The notes under the pieces were generated by a model. That model was not told the DNA's origin and searched no databases. It was given only the letters and a program-made list of their open reading frames with translations. From contig CACZRJ010000218.1 in assembly GCA_902783535.1 (NCBI GenBank), forward strand, positions 1-5,001: DNA of 5,001 nucleotides, given 5' to 3'. Below, piece after piece: positions 1 to 5,001 of this stretch (positions within the stretch are counted from its first letter, which is position 1; every line of letters starts with the position of its first letter). This DNA comes from an uncultured Ruminococcus sp. Lineage in GTDB: Bacteria; Bacillota; Clostridia; Oscillospirales; CAG-382. The translations under genes were made by a program, and so were the position numbers.

Positions 1-1
1 C

Positions 2-154
2 ATTCAGGAGATTCGCGAGAACGGCTTCGGCCGCGAGAACATCCCGGCCATGATGGCGGCGGTCGTCGCCATCTCCGTCCCGCTCATCGTCCTGTTCCTG
101 GTGTTCCGGAACAAGATCATGGCCGGCGTTTCGAGAGGAGGGCTGAAAGCATGA
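2..154 (+). CDS. Carbohydrate ABC transporter permease, MalG type (C-terminal fragment)
   Basis: This is the last 50 codons of a gene that begins before the window. The readable peptide has a final hydrophobic membrane helix (about residues 14-35 of the fragment, from IPAMMAAVV to VLFLVF) followed by a short basic tail, RNKIMAGVSRGGLKA. In MalG/UgpE-type permeases of the binding-protein-dependent (BPD) transport family, the last helix is followed by a similar ending of the form 'G-x-x-x-G-A-x-K-G'; here it reads AGVSRGGLKA. The family forms half of the membrane channel that imports sugars or related solutes. The stop codon overlaps the start of the next gene (ATGA at 151-154), so translation of the permease and binding protein is probably coupled. 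The family call rests on a short tail plus the neighbour, so the substrate cannot be stated. Confidence 0.8.
   Translation: MQEIRENGFGRENIPAMMAAVVAISVPLIVLFLVFRNKIMAGVSRGGLKA
136..141 (+). promoter_or_regulatory. Ribosome binding site for the solute-binding protein
   Basis: A perfect AGGAGG lies inside the end of the permease gene, 9 bases before the ATG at 151. It supports that start codon and shows that the binding protein can recruit its own ribosomes despite the ATGA overlap. Confidence 0.85.
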
Positions 155-1767
155 GAAAAACCCTCCGCGTTTCCGCGATGCTCCTGACCCTGGTCCTGCT
201 CTCGCTTTCCCTTCTGACCTTCCTTTCCTCCTGCCACGGCGCGCAGAGCCTGCCGGCCTTCGAGATCCCGGCGTCGTTCGACGCGAGCCGGACGTACGAG
301 ATCTCCTTCTGGGCGAAAAACGACACGAACAAGACGCAGACGGACATTTACCGGAAGGCCATCGACGACTTCATGGCGCTCTATCCGAACATCCGCGTCA
401 ATCTGCGGCTGTACACGGACTACGGCAAGATCTACAACGACGTCATCACCAACATCCCGACCAAAACGACGCCGAACGTCTGCATCACCTATCCCGACCA
501 CATCGCGACATACATGACCGGAAACAACGTCATGGTGCCGCTGAACGGGCTGATGGAAAACGGATCGTTCGGGCTGCACGGCGGGGACCTCAGATTCGAC
601 GGTCCGTCGAAAGAGGAGATCTTCCCGCAGTTCCTGCAGGAATGCCTCTTCCCGGACGGGAATTATTACGCCCTGCCCTTCATGCGTTCCACGGAAGCCT
701 GCTACATCAACAAGACGTTCGTCGAGAAAATGGGCTTCGAAGTCCCGGACGTTCTGACCTGGGACTTCATCTGGGAAGTTTCCGAGGCGGCCATGAAGAA
801 GAACGAGGACGGAAAGTACGCCGTCAGCGGAACGACCGCGATGATCCCGTTCATCTACAAGTCCACGGACAACATGATGATCCAGATGCTGAAGCAGCTG
901 GACGCGCCTTTCTCGACGTCTGCGGGAGACGTCCTCATTTTCAACGATCAGACGCGCGAAGTGCTCCGGACGATCTCGGAACACGCGCGGTCCGGCGCCT
1001 TCTCGACCTTCAAGATCTCCAGCTATCCCGCCAATTCCATGAACCGCGGCGAATGCATCCTTGCAGTCGACTCGACCGCCGGCGCGACGTGGATGGGCGC
1101 GGACGCGCCGCTGACGCACATCCCGGACGAGGAAAAGGTGGAGTTCGAGACCGTGCTCCGTCCGGTCCCCTGCTTCTCGGAGGACCGGCTGAAAATGATC
1201 TCTCAGGGACCGTCCGTCTGCCTGCTGAACAAGGAGGACCCGCAGGAGGTCGTCGCCTCCTGGCTGTTCATGCAGTACCTGCTCAGTAACGACGTCCAGG
1301 TCGCCTATTCCCAGACGGAAGGATACGTCCCGGTCACGTCCAAGGCCCAGTACTCGGACGAATACCAGGACTACCTCTCGAGAGAGGGCGAAGACCTCGA
1401 CAAGCACTACTATCTGAAGATCCAGGCCTCGAAGCTTTTGCTCGCACATCTGGACGACACCTTCATCACGCCGGTCTTCAACGGTTCCGCGTCTCTGCGG
1501 AACGCGGCGGGCGACCTGATCGAGAACGTCGTCGCCTCCGAACAGCGCGGGCATCCCGTCGAAGACAAGGACATCGAGACCATCTTCGTGAATATGCGGA
1601 AGCTCCATCATCTCGACCAGATGCAGGTCACCGGACTGCAGAAGCAGGATTTCGGAGCCCTTCCCCCGGCGGCCGTCGTGCTTTTCGCCGGGCTCGGCGT
1701 CGCGTGGGCCGGCATCGCGGTCTACTATTTCGTCCGGAAAAAGAAAGAAAAAGACGCTAAAAAATGA
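151..1767 (+). CDS. Extracellular solute-binding lipoprotein, family 1, with C-terminal membrane anchor
   Basis: A 538-residue protein likely to capture a carbohydrate-type solute outside the membrane and deliver it to the permease encoded just upstream. Residues 1-28 form a lipoprotein signal peptide (basic MRKTLR, hydrophobic core, lipobox LSSC with the lipidated cysteine at 28). The fold start, ISFWAKND at 51-58, followed by an amphipathic helix and YPNIRV at 78-83, is typical of the SBP_bac_1/UgpB-like family. TWDFIW at 203-208 matches the hinge-region 'TWdel' segment of this family. The length exceeds the usual 400-450 residues. The excess includes a C-terminal helix at about 507-528 (PPAAVVLFAGLGVAWAG then IAVYYFV) and a basic tail RKKKEKDAKK, which reads as a second membrane anchor. 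The start is set by AGGAGG 9 bases upstream. The exact ligand is unknown. The family is confident; the double anchoring is an inference from sequence. Confidence 0.9.
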   Translation: MRKTLRVSAMLLTLVLLSLSLLTFLSSCHGAQSLPAFEIPASFDASRTYEISFWAKNDTNKTQTDIYRKAIDDFMALYPNIRVNLRLYTDYGKIYNDVITNIPTKTTPNVCITYPDHIATYMTGNNVMVPLNGLMENGSFGLHGGDLRFDGPSKEEIFPQFLQECLFPDGNYYALPFMRSTEACYINKTFVEKMGFEVPDVLTWDFIWEVSEAAMKKNEDGKYAVSGTTAMIPFIYKSTDNMMIQMLKQLDAPFSTSAGDVLIFNDQTREVLRTISEHARSGAFSTFKISSYPANSMNRGECILAVDSTAGATWMGADAPLTHIPDEEKVEFETVLRPVPCFSEDRLKMISQGPSVCLLNKEDPQEVVASWLFMQYLLSNDVQVAYSQTEGYVPVTSKAQYSDEYQDYLSREGEDLDKHYYLKIQASKLLLAHLDDTFITPVFNGSASLRNAAGDLIENVVASEQRGHPVEDKDIETIFVNMRKLHHLDQMQVTGLQKQDFGALPPAAVVLFAGLGVAWAGIAVYYFVRKKKEKDAKK

Positions 1768-1783
1768 CAATCGCGTCTCTTTC
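1747..1783 (+). terminator. Weak hairpin across the end of the transport operon
   Basis: GAAAAAGACGC (1747-1757) can pair with GCGTCTCTTTC (1773-1783), with one A-C mismatch, around a 15-base loop that contains the stop codon of the binding-protein gene. It is the only inverted repeat seen at the end of this operon. There is no clear T-run after the stem, so it may be a weak terminator, an mRNA 3'-end protector, or chance. The promoter of the next gene begins only three bases later. Confidence 0.3.
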
Positions 1784-1785
1784 GC

Positions 1786-1813
1786 TTGACTTCCTGACGT
1801 TTTCGGCTATAAT
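1786..1813 (+). promoter_or_regulatory. Sigma-A-type promoter for the OB-fold lipoprotein gene
   Basis: A -35 box TTGACT (1786-1791) and a perfect -10 box TATAAT (1808-1813) are separated by 16 bases. Transcription would start near 1820, giving a purine-rich leader of about 59 bases before the ATG at 1879. With only one mismatch to consensus this is the clearest promoter in the window. It makes the lipoprotein gene independent of the transporter operon. Confidence 0.85.
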
Positions 1814-1863
1814 CGGTGTTAAAGAAAGAAAAAACATAGGCCAAACGAATTGAACACTTGGAA

Positions 1864-1869
1864 AAGGAG
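1864..1869 (+). promoter_or_regulatory. Ribosome binding site that fixes the lipoprotein start
   Basis: AAGGAG lies 9 bases before the ATG at 1879. The in-frame TTG at 1858 lies upstream of this site and would put the ribosome site inside the coding region, so 1879 is the better start. The signal peptide also begins cleanly with MKKIV from this ATG. Confidence 0.85.
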
Positions 1870-1878
1870 AGAAAACCA

Positions 1879-2607
1879 ATGAAAAAAATCGTTTGCTTCG
1901 CGCTCGCGCTGGTATTCGTTCTTGCGCTCGGATCCTGTGCGGCTGACATTCACAAGAAGTCCGAAGGCGTTCTGACGCACGCGCAGTACCTCGGAACGGA
2001 AGACAGCAAAGAAGTCGTCGTCGAGACGTTCGTTCAGGACAAGCAGTCCTGGTGGGACAACAAGGCGACCGTTTACACCCAGGACAAGGACGGAGCCTAC
2101 TTCCTCTACAACATGTCCATCTCCGAGGATGACTACAAGAAACTCGTCCCCGGCCAGAAGATCCGCGTCAAGGGAACCAAATCCACATGGTCCGGCGAAG
2201 TCGAGATCGTCGACGCGACCTGTGAGATCCTCACCGGCAACTACATCGCTCCCGCGTTCGACGCGACCGCCCTGCTCGGAAAGAACGACGAGCTCGCGAA
2301 ACACATGAACGAATTCGTGACTTTCAAGGGCGTCAAGATCGAGGCGAAAGGCGAAGAGGGACTTCCCTTCTTCTACGGATGGGACAACTCCGGCAAAGAC
2401 CAGCAGGACGCTGACCTGTACTTCGACATCAGCTACAACGGAAACAAGTACACCTTCCTGGTCGAGTACTACCTCCGCAATGCCGATACCGACACCTACA
2501 AGGCAGTCAAGGACCTGAAAGTCGGCGACACCGTCGATCTCGAAGGCTTCATGTACTGGTACGAAGGCCCGCAGGCCCACATCACCGGCGTCAAGAAAGT
2601 CGGCTGA
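1879..2607 (+). CDS. Lipoprotein with two OB-fold-like domains, function unknown
   Basis: A 242-residue secreted lipoprotein. The signal peptide ends in lipobox LGSC, with the lipidated cysteine at 20. The mature part seems to hold two related beta-barrel units, about 44-116 and 143-240. Both carry a WDN motif (59-61 and 168-170), a turn-plus-strand of OB-fold style (PGQKIRVKG at 91-99; VGDTVDLEG at 215-223) and a closing strand rich in aromatic and acidic residues (TWSGEVEI at 103-110; YWYEGPQAHI at 226-235). The 'G-(D/Q)-x-(V/I)-x-(V/L)-x-G' strand is common in OB-fold proteins, including small bacterial envelope proteins. The gene has its own promoter and a strong terminator, so it is probably a single-gene unit. 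I do not recognise a named family and see no catalytic residues. A role in binding a ligand, peptide or wall component at the cell surface is a guess. Signal peptide and reading frame are secure; the domain call is moderate. Confidence 0.85.
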   Translation: MKKIVCFALALVFVLALGSCAADIHKKSEGVLTHAQYLGTEDSKEVVVETFVQDKQSWWDNKATVYTQDKDGAYFLYNMSISEDDYKKLVPGQKIRVKGTKSTWSGEVEIVDATCEILTGNYIAPAFDATALLGKNDELAKHMNEFVTFKGVKIEAKGEEGLPFFYGWDNSGKDQQDADLYFDISYNGNKYTFLVEYYLRNADTDTYKAVKDLKVGDTVDLEGFMYWYEGPQAHITGVKKVG

Positions 2608-2625
2608 TTTCTGATCCGCACGCGC

Positions 2626-2671
2626 AGCGGCAGTCTCCTGTCGGAGGCTGCCGCTTCTTTGCGTCTGTTTT
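2626..2671 (+). terminator. Rho-independent terminator after the OB-fold lipoprotein gene
   Basis: A 13-bp stem (AGCGGCAGTCTCC at 2626-2638 with GGAGGCTGCCGCT at 2643-2655, one T-G pair) closes a four-base TGTC loop and is followed by a T-rich tail ending in TTTT at 2668-2671. The stem starts about 18 bases after the stop codon. The tail is interrupted by GCG but the stem is strong. Confidence 0.85.
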
Positions 2672-2707
2672 GCTGTTGAAAATCCGGGAATGATGACGAA
2701 AAAAAGG

Positions 2708-2736
2708 TTGCAAAAGCGCCGACGCTCGTGTAGAAT
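2708..2736 (+). promoter_or_regulatory. Sigma-A-type promoter for the lipocalin-like gene
   Basis: A -35 box TTGCAA (2708-2713) and a -10 box TAGAAT (2731-2736) are 17 bases apart. Transcription would start near 2743, giving a leader of about 36 bases. An 8-base palindromic pair (TGCAAAAG at 2709-2716, CTTTTGCA at 2759-2766) overlaps the -35 box and ends at the ribosome site. Confidence 0.7.
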
Positions 2737-2766
2737 GGAAACGAAAGGAAAAGAAGGACTTTTGCA
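2709..2766 (+). repeat. Split inverted repeat TGCAAAAG / CTTTTGCA across promoter and leader
   Basis: Two perfect 8-base arms at 2709-2716 and 2759-2766 are separated by 42 bases. One arm overlaps the -35 box; the other ends on the first base of the AGGAGG ribosome site. Only the second arm would be in the transcript, so a DNA-level role (operator half-sites) is more plausible than an RNA hairpin. It may equally be chance. Confidence 0.3.
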
Positions 2767-2771
2767 GGAGG
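2766..2771 (+). promoter_or_regulatory. Ribosome binding site that fixes the lipocalin-like gene start
   Basis: A perfect AGGAGG lies 7 bases before the ATG at 2779. An in-frame TTG at 2773 is only one base from this site and cannot serve as a start, so translation begins at 2779 with MELNEQ. Confidence 0.9.
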
Positions 2772-2778
2772 TTTGCAT

Positions 2779-3681
2779 ATGGAACTGAATGAACAGGATC
2801 TGCGCGAGGGACTGGAGTATATCGTCGGCACCTGGGAGCCGGACTATCTGGTCAGCTTCTTCTCGAACAATCTGGAGCACATCCCCGCTTCCGAATTCAA
2901 AAGCGACGACGGCCGCGACTTCACCGCGCTGAAATTCCGCTTTTTCGAAGACCACACCATGACGCTTTCCGAAGGAAGCCAGGAGTTCAAGGGCACCTGG
3001 GAACAGACCGCCTTGTACGACTATCACTACCATCTGGAAGCCTACGACCAGATCCCGGACGGCCCGTTCAAGGACAGTGCCGAGAACCTTTCCGTCTCCG
3101 ACTGCAGACTCGTTTTCTCCATCGGATTCCTGGCGATCGCTCTGCAGAAAACGGAAGAGGGATTCGTCACGAAAGAGCCGGACATCGGAGATCTGGAACA
3201 GACCGATGAAGACAGATCGCACAAGGAGATCGTCGGACGCTACGCCGTCGCGAAAACGATCGCCTCCGTCGGGGACAATTTCGGACTGTTCTCCCTGGAG
3301 GAAGTGACGGCGGATCTGGACCGCAGGCGCGCTGCCGGCGAGATCGACCAGAGCGAATATGACGAGTCTCTGGAAATGTTCGGTTTCGTTGTCGAATTTA
3401 CCGACGACGGCCAGGTCATCGAGTGGTCGCCCCTTCCGAAGAGCGTCAGCCAGAAAGAGATCGACGAAGCGCTGGCCGCAGGCGAGATCAAATGCGTCCG
3501 CGACGGGTTCTTCTCCACGAACAGCCGCCCGTGGAAATACGTCAAGGGCGCCTTCTATTACGACACGCAGGAGACCCGCGAACTGTTCGACAAGCCCGTG
3601 TCCCCCTGGGACGAGCTGAAAATCGACGAAGACGGATATCTTGTTTACGGCAGCGGCATGATGCTGCTCAAAAGGATCTAA
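2779..3681 (+). CDS. Cytoplasmic two-domain lipocalin-like protein, function unknown
   Basis: A 300-residue acidic protein with no signal peptide or membrane helix, so probably cytoplasmic. It seems to be made of two related halves. The first (about 13-126) opens with IVGTW at 15-19, resembling the G-x-W start of lipocalin-like beta barrels, and has a second strand FKGTWEQ at 70-76. The second (about 150-300) opens with the parallel motif IVGRY at 151-155 and ends in beta strands, DGYLVYGSGMMLLKRI. Between them lies an acidic linker at about 133-150. Inside the second half, residues 173-202 form a charged helical stretch containing AAGEIDQSEYDESLE, which resembles the SHOCT short helical domain (usual pattern L..L...G.I...EYE..K). 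No catalytic motif is visible. The gene is monocistronic, with its own promoter and strong terminator. The reading frame and start are secure; the lipocalin-like and SHOCT-like labels are inferences from motif pattern. I cannot name a function. Confidence 0.85.
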   Translation: MELNEQDLREGLEYIVGTWEPDYLVSFFSNNLEHIPASEFKSDDGRDFTALKFRFFEDHTMTLSEGSQEFKGTWEQTALYDYHYHLEAYDQIPDGPFKDSAENLSVSDCRLVFSIGFLAIALQKTEEGFVTKEPDIGDLEQTDEDRSHKEIVGRYAVAKTIASVGDNFGLFSLEEVTADLDRRRAAGEIDQSEYDESLEMFGFVVEFTDDGQVIEWSPLPKSVSQKEIDEALAAGEIKCVRDGFFSTNSRPWKYVKGAFYYDTQETRELFDKPVSPWDELKIDEDGYLVYGSGMMLLKRI

Positions 3682-3684
3682 AAC

Positions 3685-3750
3685 CATCCAGGCCACCGGA
3701 AAAGCGCCGTCCCTCGCGGGGCGGCGCTCCTTTTTTTGTCTTCCTGGATG
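3685..3750. repeat. Outer inverted repeat enclosing the terminator
   Basis: CATCCAGG (3685-3692) and CCTGGATG (3743-3750) are perfect 8-base inverted arms placed outside the terminator hairpin, in the gap between the two convergent genes. Together with the inner stem they could form a nested, long-range hairpin in RNA from either strand. Confidence 0.5.
3703..3737 (+). terminator. Rho-independent terminator between convergent genes
   Basis: An 11-bp GC-rich stem (AGCGCCGTCCC at 3703-3713 with GGGGCGGCGCT at 3718-3728, one T-G pair) closes a TCGC loop and is followed by CC and seven T residues (3731-3737). It starts 21 bases after the stop of the lipocalin-like gene. On the minus strand the same stem lies 24 bases after the stop of the EEP gene, but is followed by only three unpaired T residues, so its action in that direction should be weaker. 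Confidence 0.92.
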
Positions 3751-3752
3751 AT

Positions 3753-4817
3753 TCAGTTCAGAACGAACGTCATATATACCGGATTGTGGTCCGAATACGC
3801 GAAGCCGGTATCGATCACGTCCGACTTTTTCACCTCAACGTTTTCACTGACGAGGAAGCCGTCGATGGTCAGCACGAGCTGACCTTCGTGATACGCCGAA
3901 TCCGCGTTCCGGCAGCTCGGCACCGGTTTGCTTTCGTCCAGCGGCGCGACGAGTCTGACGGACCGGCCTTCCATGACCTCCTTCGGGATCGGCTGCGCCC
4001 ATGTGTACTCCTTGTCCGCCTTGCCGAAATACACGGAGGAGTCGCCGAGAAGATCCTTGTTGAAGTCGCCGCCGGCGATGCAGTAGTTTCCTTCGCCGGC
4101 CTCCTTCTCCATGTCGTCCAGGACCAGCTTCAGCTGTTCGTTGGCGATGGTTCCGTCGGATGTGTACGCGGAGAAGTGAAAGTTGTAGAGGACAAGCGTC
4201 TTTCCGCCTTCGACCGCCACTTTCTGCTTCATATAGCAGCGATCCAGATCGAGCACTTTCGTAATGCCGGTCTCGATCGGCAGCTCGTATCTGTTCGCGT
4301 CGGACGTTCTGAATGAAGAGAACGTCATGATCCCGGAACGGGATTTTCCGTGCGGCTGCGTGATCGGGTAGAACAGGAACGGCGAATCGTAGTTCTGCGC
4401 AAAGACGCTGGAGTAGCCTTTCAGCGCATCGGTCAGGACCGGGCGTTCGTCCCTGTGATAGCTCCTGGTGGAGCCGATGTCGACTTCCTGTATGAGATAC
4501 AGATCGGCGGCTTTTTCCTTCAGGAAGGAGGCGATCTTCGAGAGGTTTTCATCCAGCCGTTCCTTCGACCATGCCCATGCCCGGTCTCCGCCGTCCATAA
4601 AGAAGCCGAAATCCGACTCGTACGCGCCGAAGCCGATGTTGTAGGACAGGATCGTGTACTCCCTGCCGGTTTCCATCTCTTTTTCCGCGGCGGCCGCCAC
4701 TTCCAGCGGCTTGTCCCCGATCCTGTAGAAAGAGATGAAGACATATGCGAAATAACCGCCGACGATCAGCAGGACAGCAGCCAGTACGATGCAGAGAATC
4801 TTGAGAAATTTTTTCAT
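3753..4817 (-). CDS. Membrane-anchored endonuclease/exonuclease/phosphatase (EEP) family protein
   Basis: A 354-residue metal-dependent phosphoesterase predicted to be anchored outside the membrane by one N-terminal helix (about 7-30, after MKKFLK). No lipobox is seen. The EEP fold motifs appear in order: SYNIGFG with Asn60, LIQEVD with Glu111, NFHFSAY with His214, GGDFNKD with Asp251 and Asn253, TIDGFLVS with Asp319, and YSDHNPV with Asp343 and His344. These are the residues that bind Mg2+ and carry out phosphodiester or phosphate-ester hydrolysis in this superfamily, so the enzyme looks active. The family includes DNases, sphingomyelinases and inositol phosphatases; the substrate cannot be told from motifs. 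The ATG at 4817 is preferred because MKKFLKIL gives a normal signal-anchor start. An in-frame GTG at 4904 would place the start inside the tRNA terminator hairpin and add 29 unlikely residues. The ribosome site is poor (A-rich), and I see no convincing promoter in 4818-4883. Confidence 0.92.
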   Translation of the reverse strand: MKKFLKILCIVLAAVLLIVGGYFAYVFISFYRIGDKPLEVAAAAEKEMETGREYTILSYNIGFGAYESDFGFFMDGGDRAWAWSKERLDENLSKIASFLKEKAADLYLIQEVDIGSTRSYHRDERPVLTDALKGYSSVFAQNYDSPFLFYPITQPHGKSRSGIMTFSSFRTSDANRYELPIETGITKVLDLDRCYMKQKVAVEGGKTLVLYNFHFSAYTSDGTIANEQLKLVLDDMEKEAGEGNYCIAGGDFNKDLLGDSSVYFGKADKEYTWAQPIPKEVMEGRSVRLVAPLDESKPVPSCRNADSAYHEGQLVLTIDGFLVSENVEVKKSDVIDTGFAYSDHNPVYMTFVLN

Positions 4818-4883
4818 TTCTTTTTTTTCGCTTTCGGCAGGTATGCGAAAAGACCCCTCCGTTTTTGAAGATTTGCTTAGTGC

Positions 4884-4922
4884 AAAAGCAATCCACCCCG
4901 TCACTCATCCGGAGTGGATTGC
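4884..4922 (-). terminator. Hairpin terminator downstream of tRNA-Val
   Basis: Reading the minus strand, GCAATCCACTCC (4922-4911) pairs with GGGGTGGATTGC (4899-4888) to form a 12-bp stem with one T-G pair and an 11-base loop, followed by TTTT (4887-4884). It begins 3 bases after the CCA end of the tRNA, as expected for a tRNA transcript terminator. It also separates tRNA transcription from the EEP gene beyond. Confidence 0.75.
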
Positions 4923-4925
4923 AAA

Positions 4926-5001
4926 TGGTGGGGACTACAGGGCTCGAACCTGTGACCTCCTGCTTGTAAGGCAGATGCTCTCCCAGCTGAGCTAAACCCC
5001 C
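4926..5001 (-). tRNA. tRNA-Val, anticodon UAC
   Basis: The minus strand folds into a complete 76-base tRNA. The acceptor arm GGGGGTT pairs with AGTCCCC (two G-U pairs), the D arm is GCTC/GAGC, the anticodon stem TCTGC/GCAGG holds loop CTTACAA with anticodon TAC (decoding GTA and other valine codons), and the T arm ACAGG/CCTGT holds TTCGAGC. The discriminator A and CCA are encoded in the DNA. The first base falls exactly on the last base of the window, so the gene is complete but its promoter is outside. Confidence 0.97.

Noticed and set aside
4..1770. A 588-codon open frame on the minus strand opposite the binding-protein gene.
   Set aside because: It is in codon register with the real gene, so it stays open simply because that gene uses no TTA, CTA or TCA codons. 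The translation is rich in Arg, Val, Asp and Gly with no domain, and there is no ribosome site.
1858..1878. A TTG start at 1858 for the OB-fold lipoprotein.
   Set aside because: It would place the AAGGAG ribosome site inside the coding sequence and lengthen the signal peptide; the ATG at 1879 has proper spacing.
1814..1878. A riboswitch or structured leader before the lipoprotein gene.
   Set aside because: The leader is about 59 bases, purine-rich, and shows only a four-base CCAA/TTGG pairing, which is not enough for a known riboswitch class.
1819..3696. A 625-codon open frame on the minus strand opposite the two middle genes.
   Set aside because: It is again codon-aligned with both real genes and runs through terminators and promoters. 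The plus-strand genes have signal peptide, ribosome sites and protein-like composition; the antisense frame does not.
3423..4868. Two plus-strand open frames (3423-4316 and 4350-4868) opposite the EEP gene.
   Set aside because: They are shadows of the minus-strand EEP gene, which has a full set of family motifs. The first also runs through the strong terminator at 3703-3737.
4818..4904. An N-terminal extension of the EEP protein starting at the GTG at 4904.
   Set aside because: The start would lie inside the tRNA terminator hairpin, and the added residues precede an ordinary signal-anchor beginning MKKFLK.
4888..5001. A possible integration (att) site at the 3' end of tRNA-Val.
   Set aside because: The inverted repeat just after the tRNA is explained by a terminator. 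No integrase and no repeated tRNA 3' fragment is present in the window.

Overview
The window looks like a chromosomal segment of a GC-rich Gram-positive bacterium of the Clostridia type (a gut or anaerobic Firmicute; an inference). The reasons are sigma-A-like promoters close to TTGACA/TATAAT, strong AGGAGG-type ribosome sites, lipobox signal peptides, and a carbohydrate ABC importer order (permease, then binding protein) common in that group. Codon use strongly favours G/C in the third position. There are no signs of mobile DNA: no transposase, integrase, CRISPR array or phage gene.

Left part (1-1767, + strand): the end of a MalG-type permease overlaps by ATGA the start of a large solute-binding lipoprotein. 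These form the end of a sugar-type uptake operon; the ATPase is not in view. The binding protein is unusual because it has both an N-terminal lipobox and a C-terminal membrane helix.

Middle part (1786-3737, + strand): two apparently separate single-gene transcription units. The first (promoter 1786-1813, gene 1879-2607, terminator 2626-2671) encodes a small lipoprotein that looks like two OB-fold domains in tandem. The second (promoter 2708-2736, gene 2779-3681, terminator 3703-3737) encodes a cytoplasmic protein of unknown function that looks like two lipocalin-like halves with a SHOCT-like helical insert.

Right part (3753-5001, - strand): a membrane-anchored endonuclease/exonuclease/phosphatase (EEP) family enzyme with its full set of active-site residues lies convergent to the preceding gene. 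Upstream of it is a complete tRNA-Val(UAC) with its own hairpin terminator.

The genes do not form one obvious pathway. The common theme is the cell envelope: transporter, lipoprotein and surface-anchored hydrolase. I see no convincing new multi-gene system. The points most worth a second look are the doubly anchored binding protein and the two duplicated-domain proteins.
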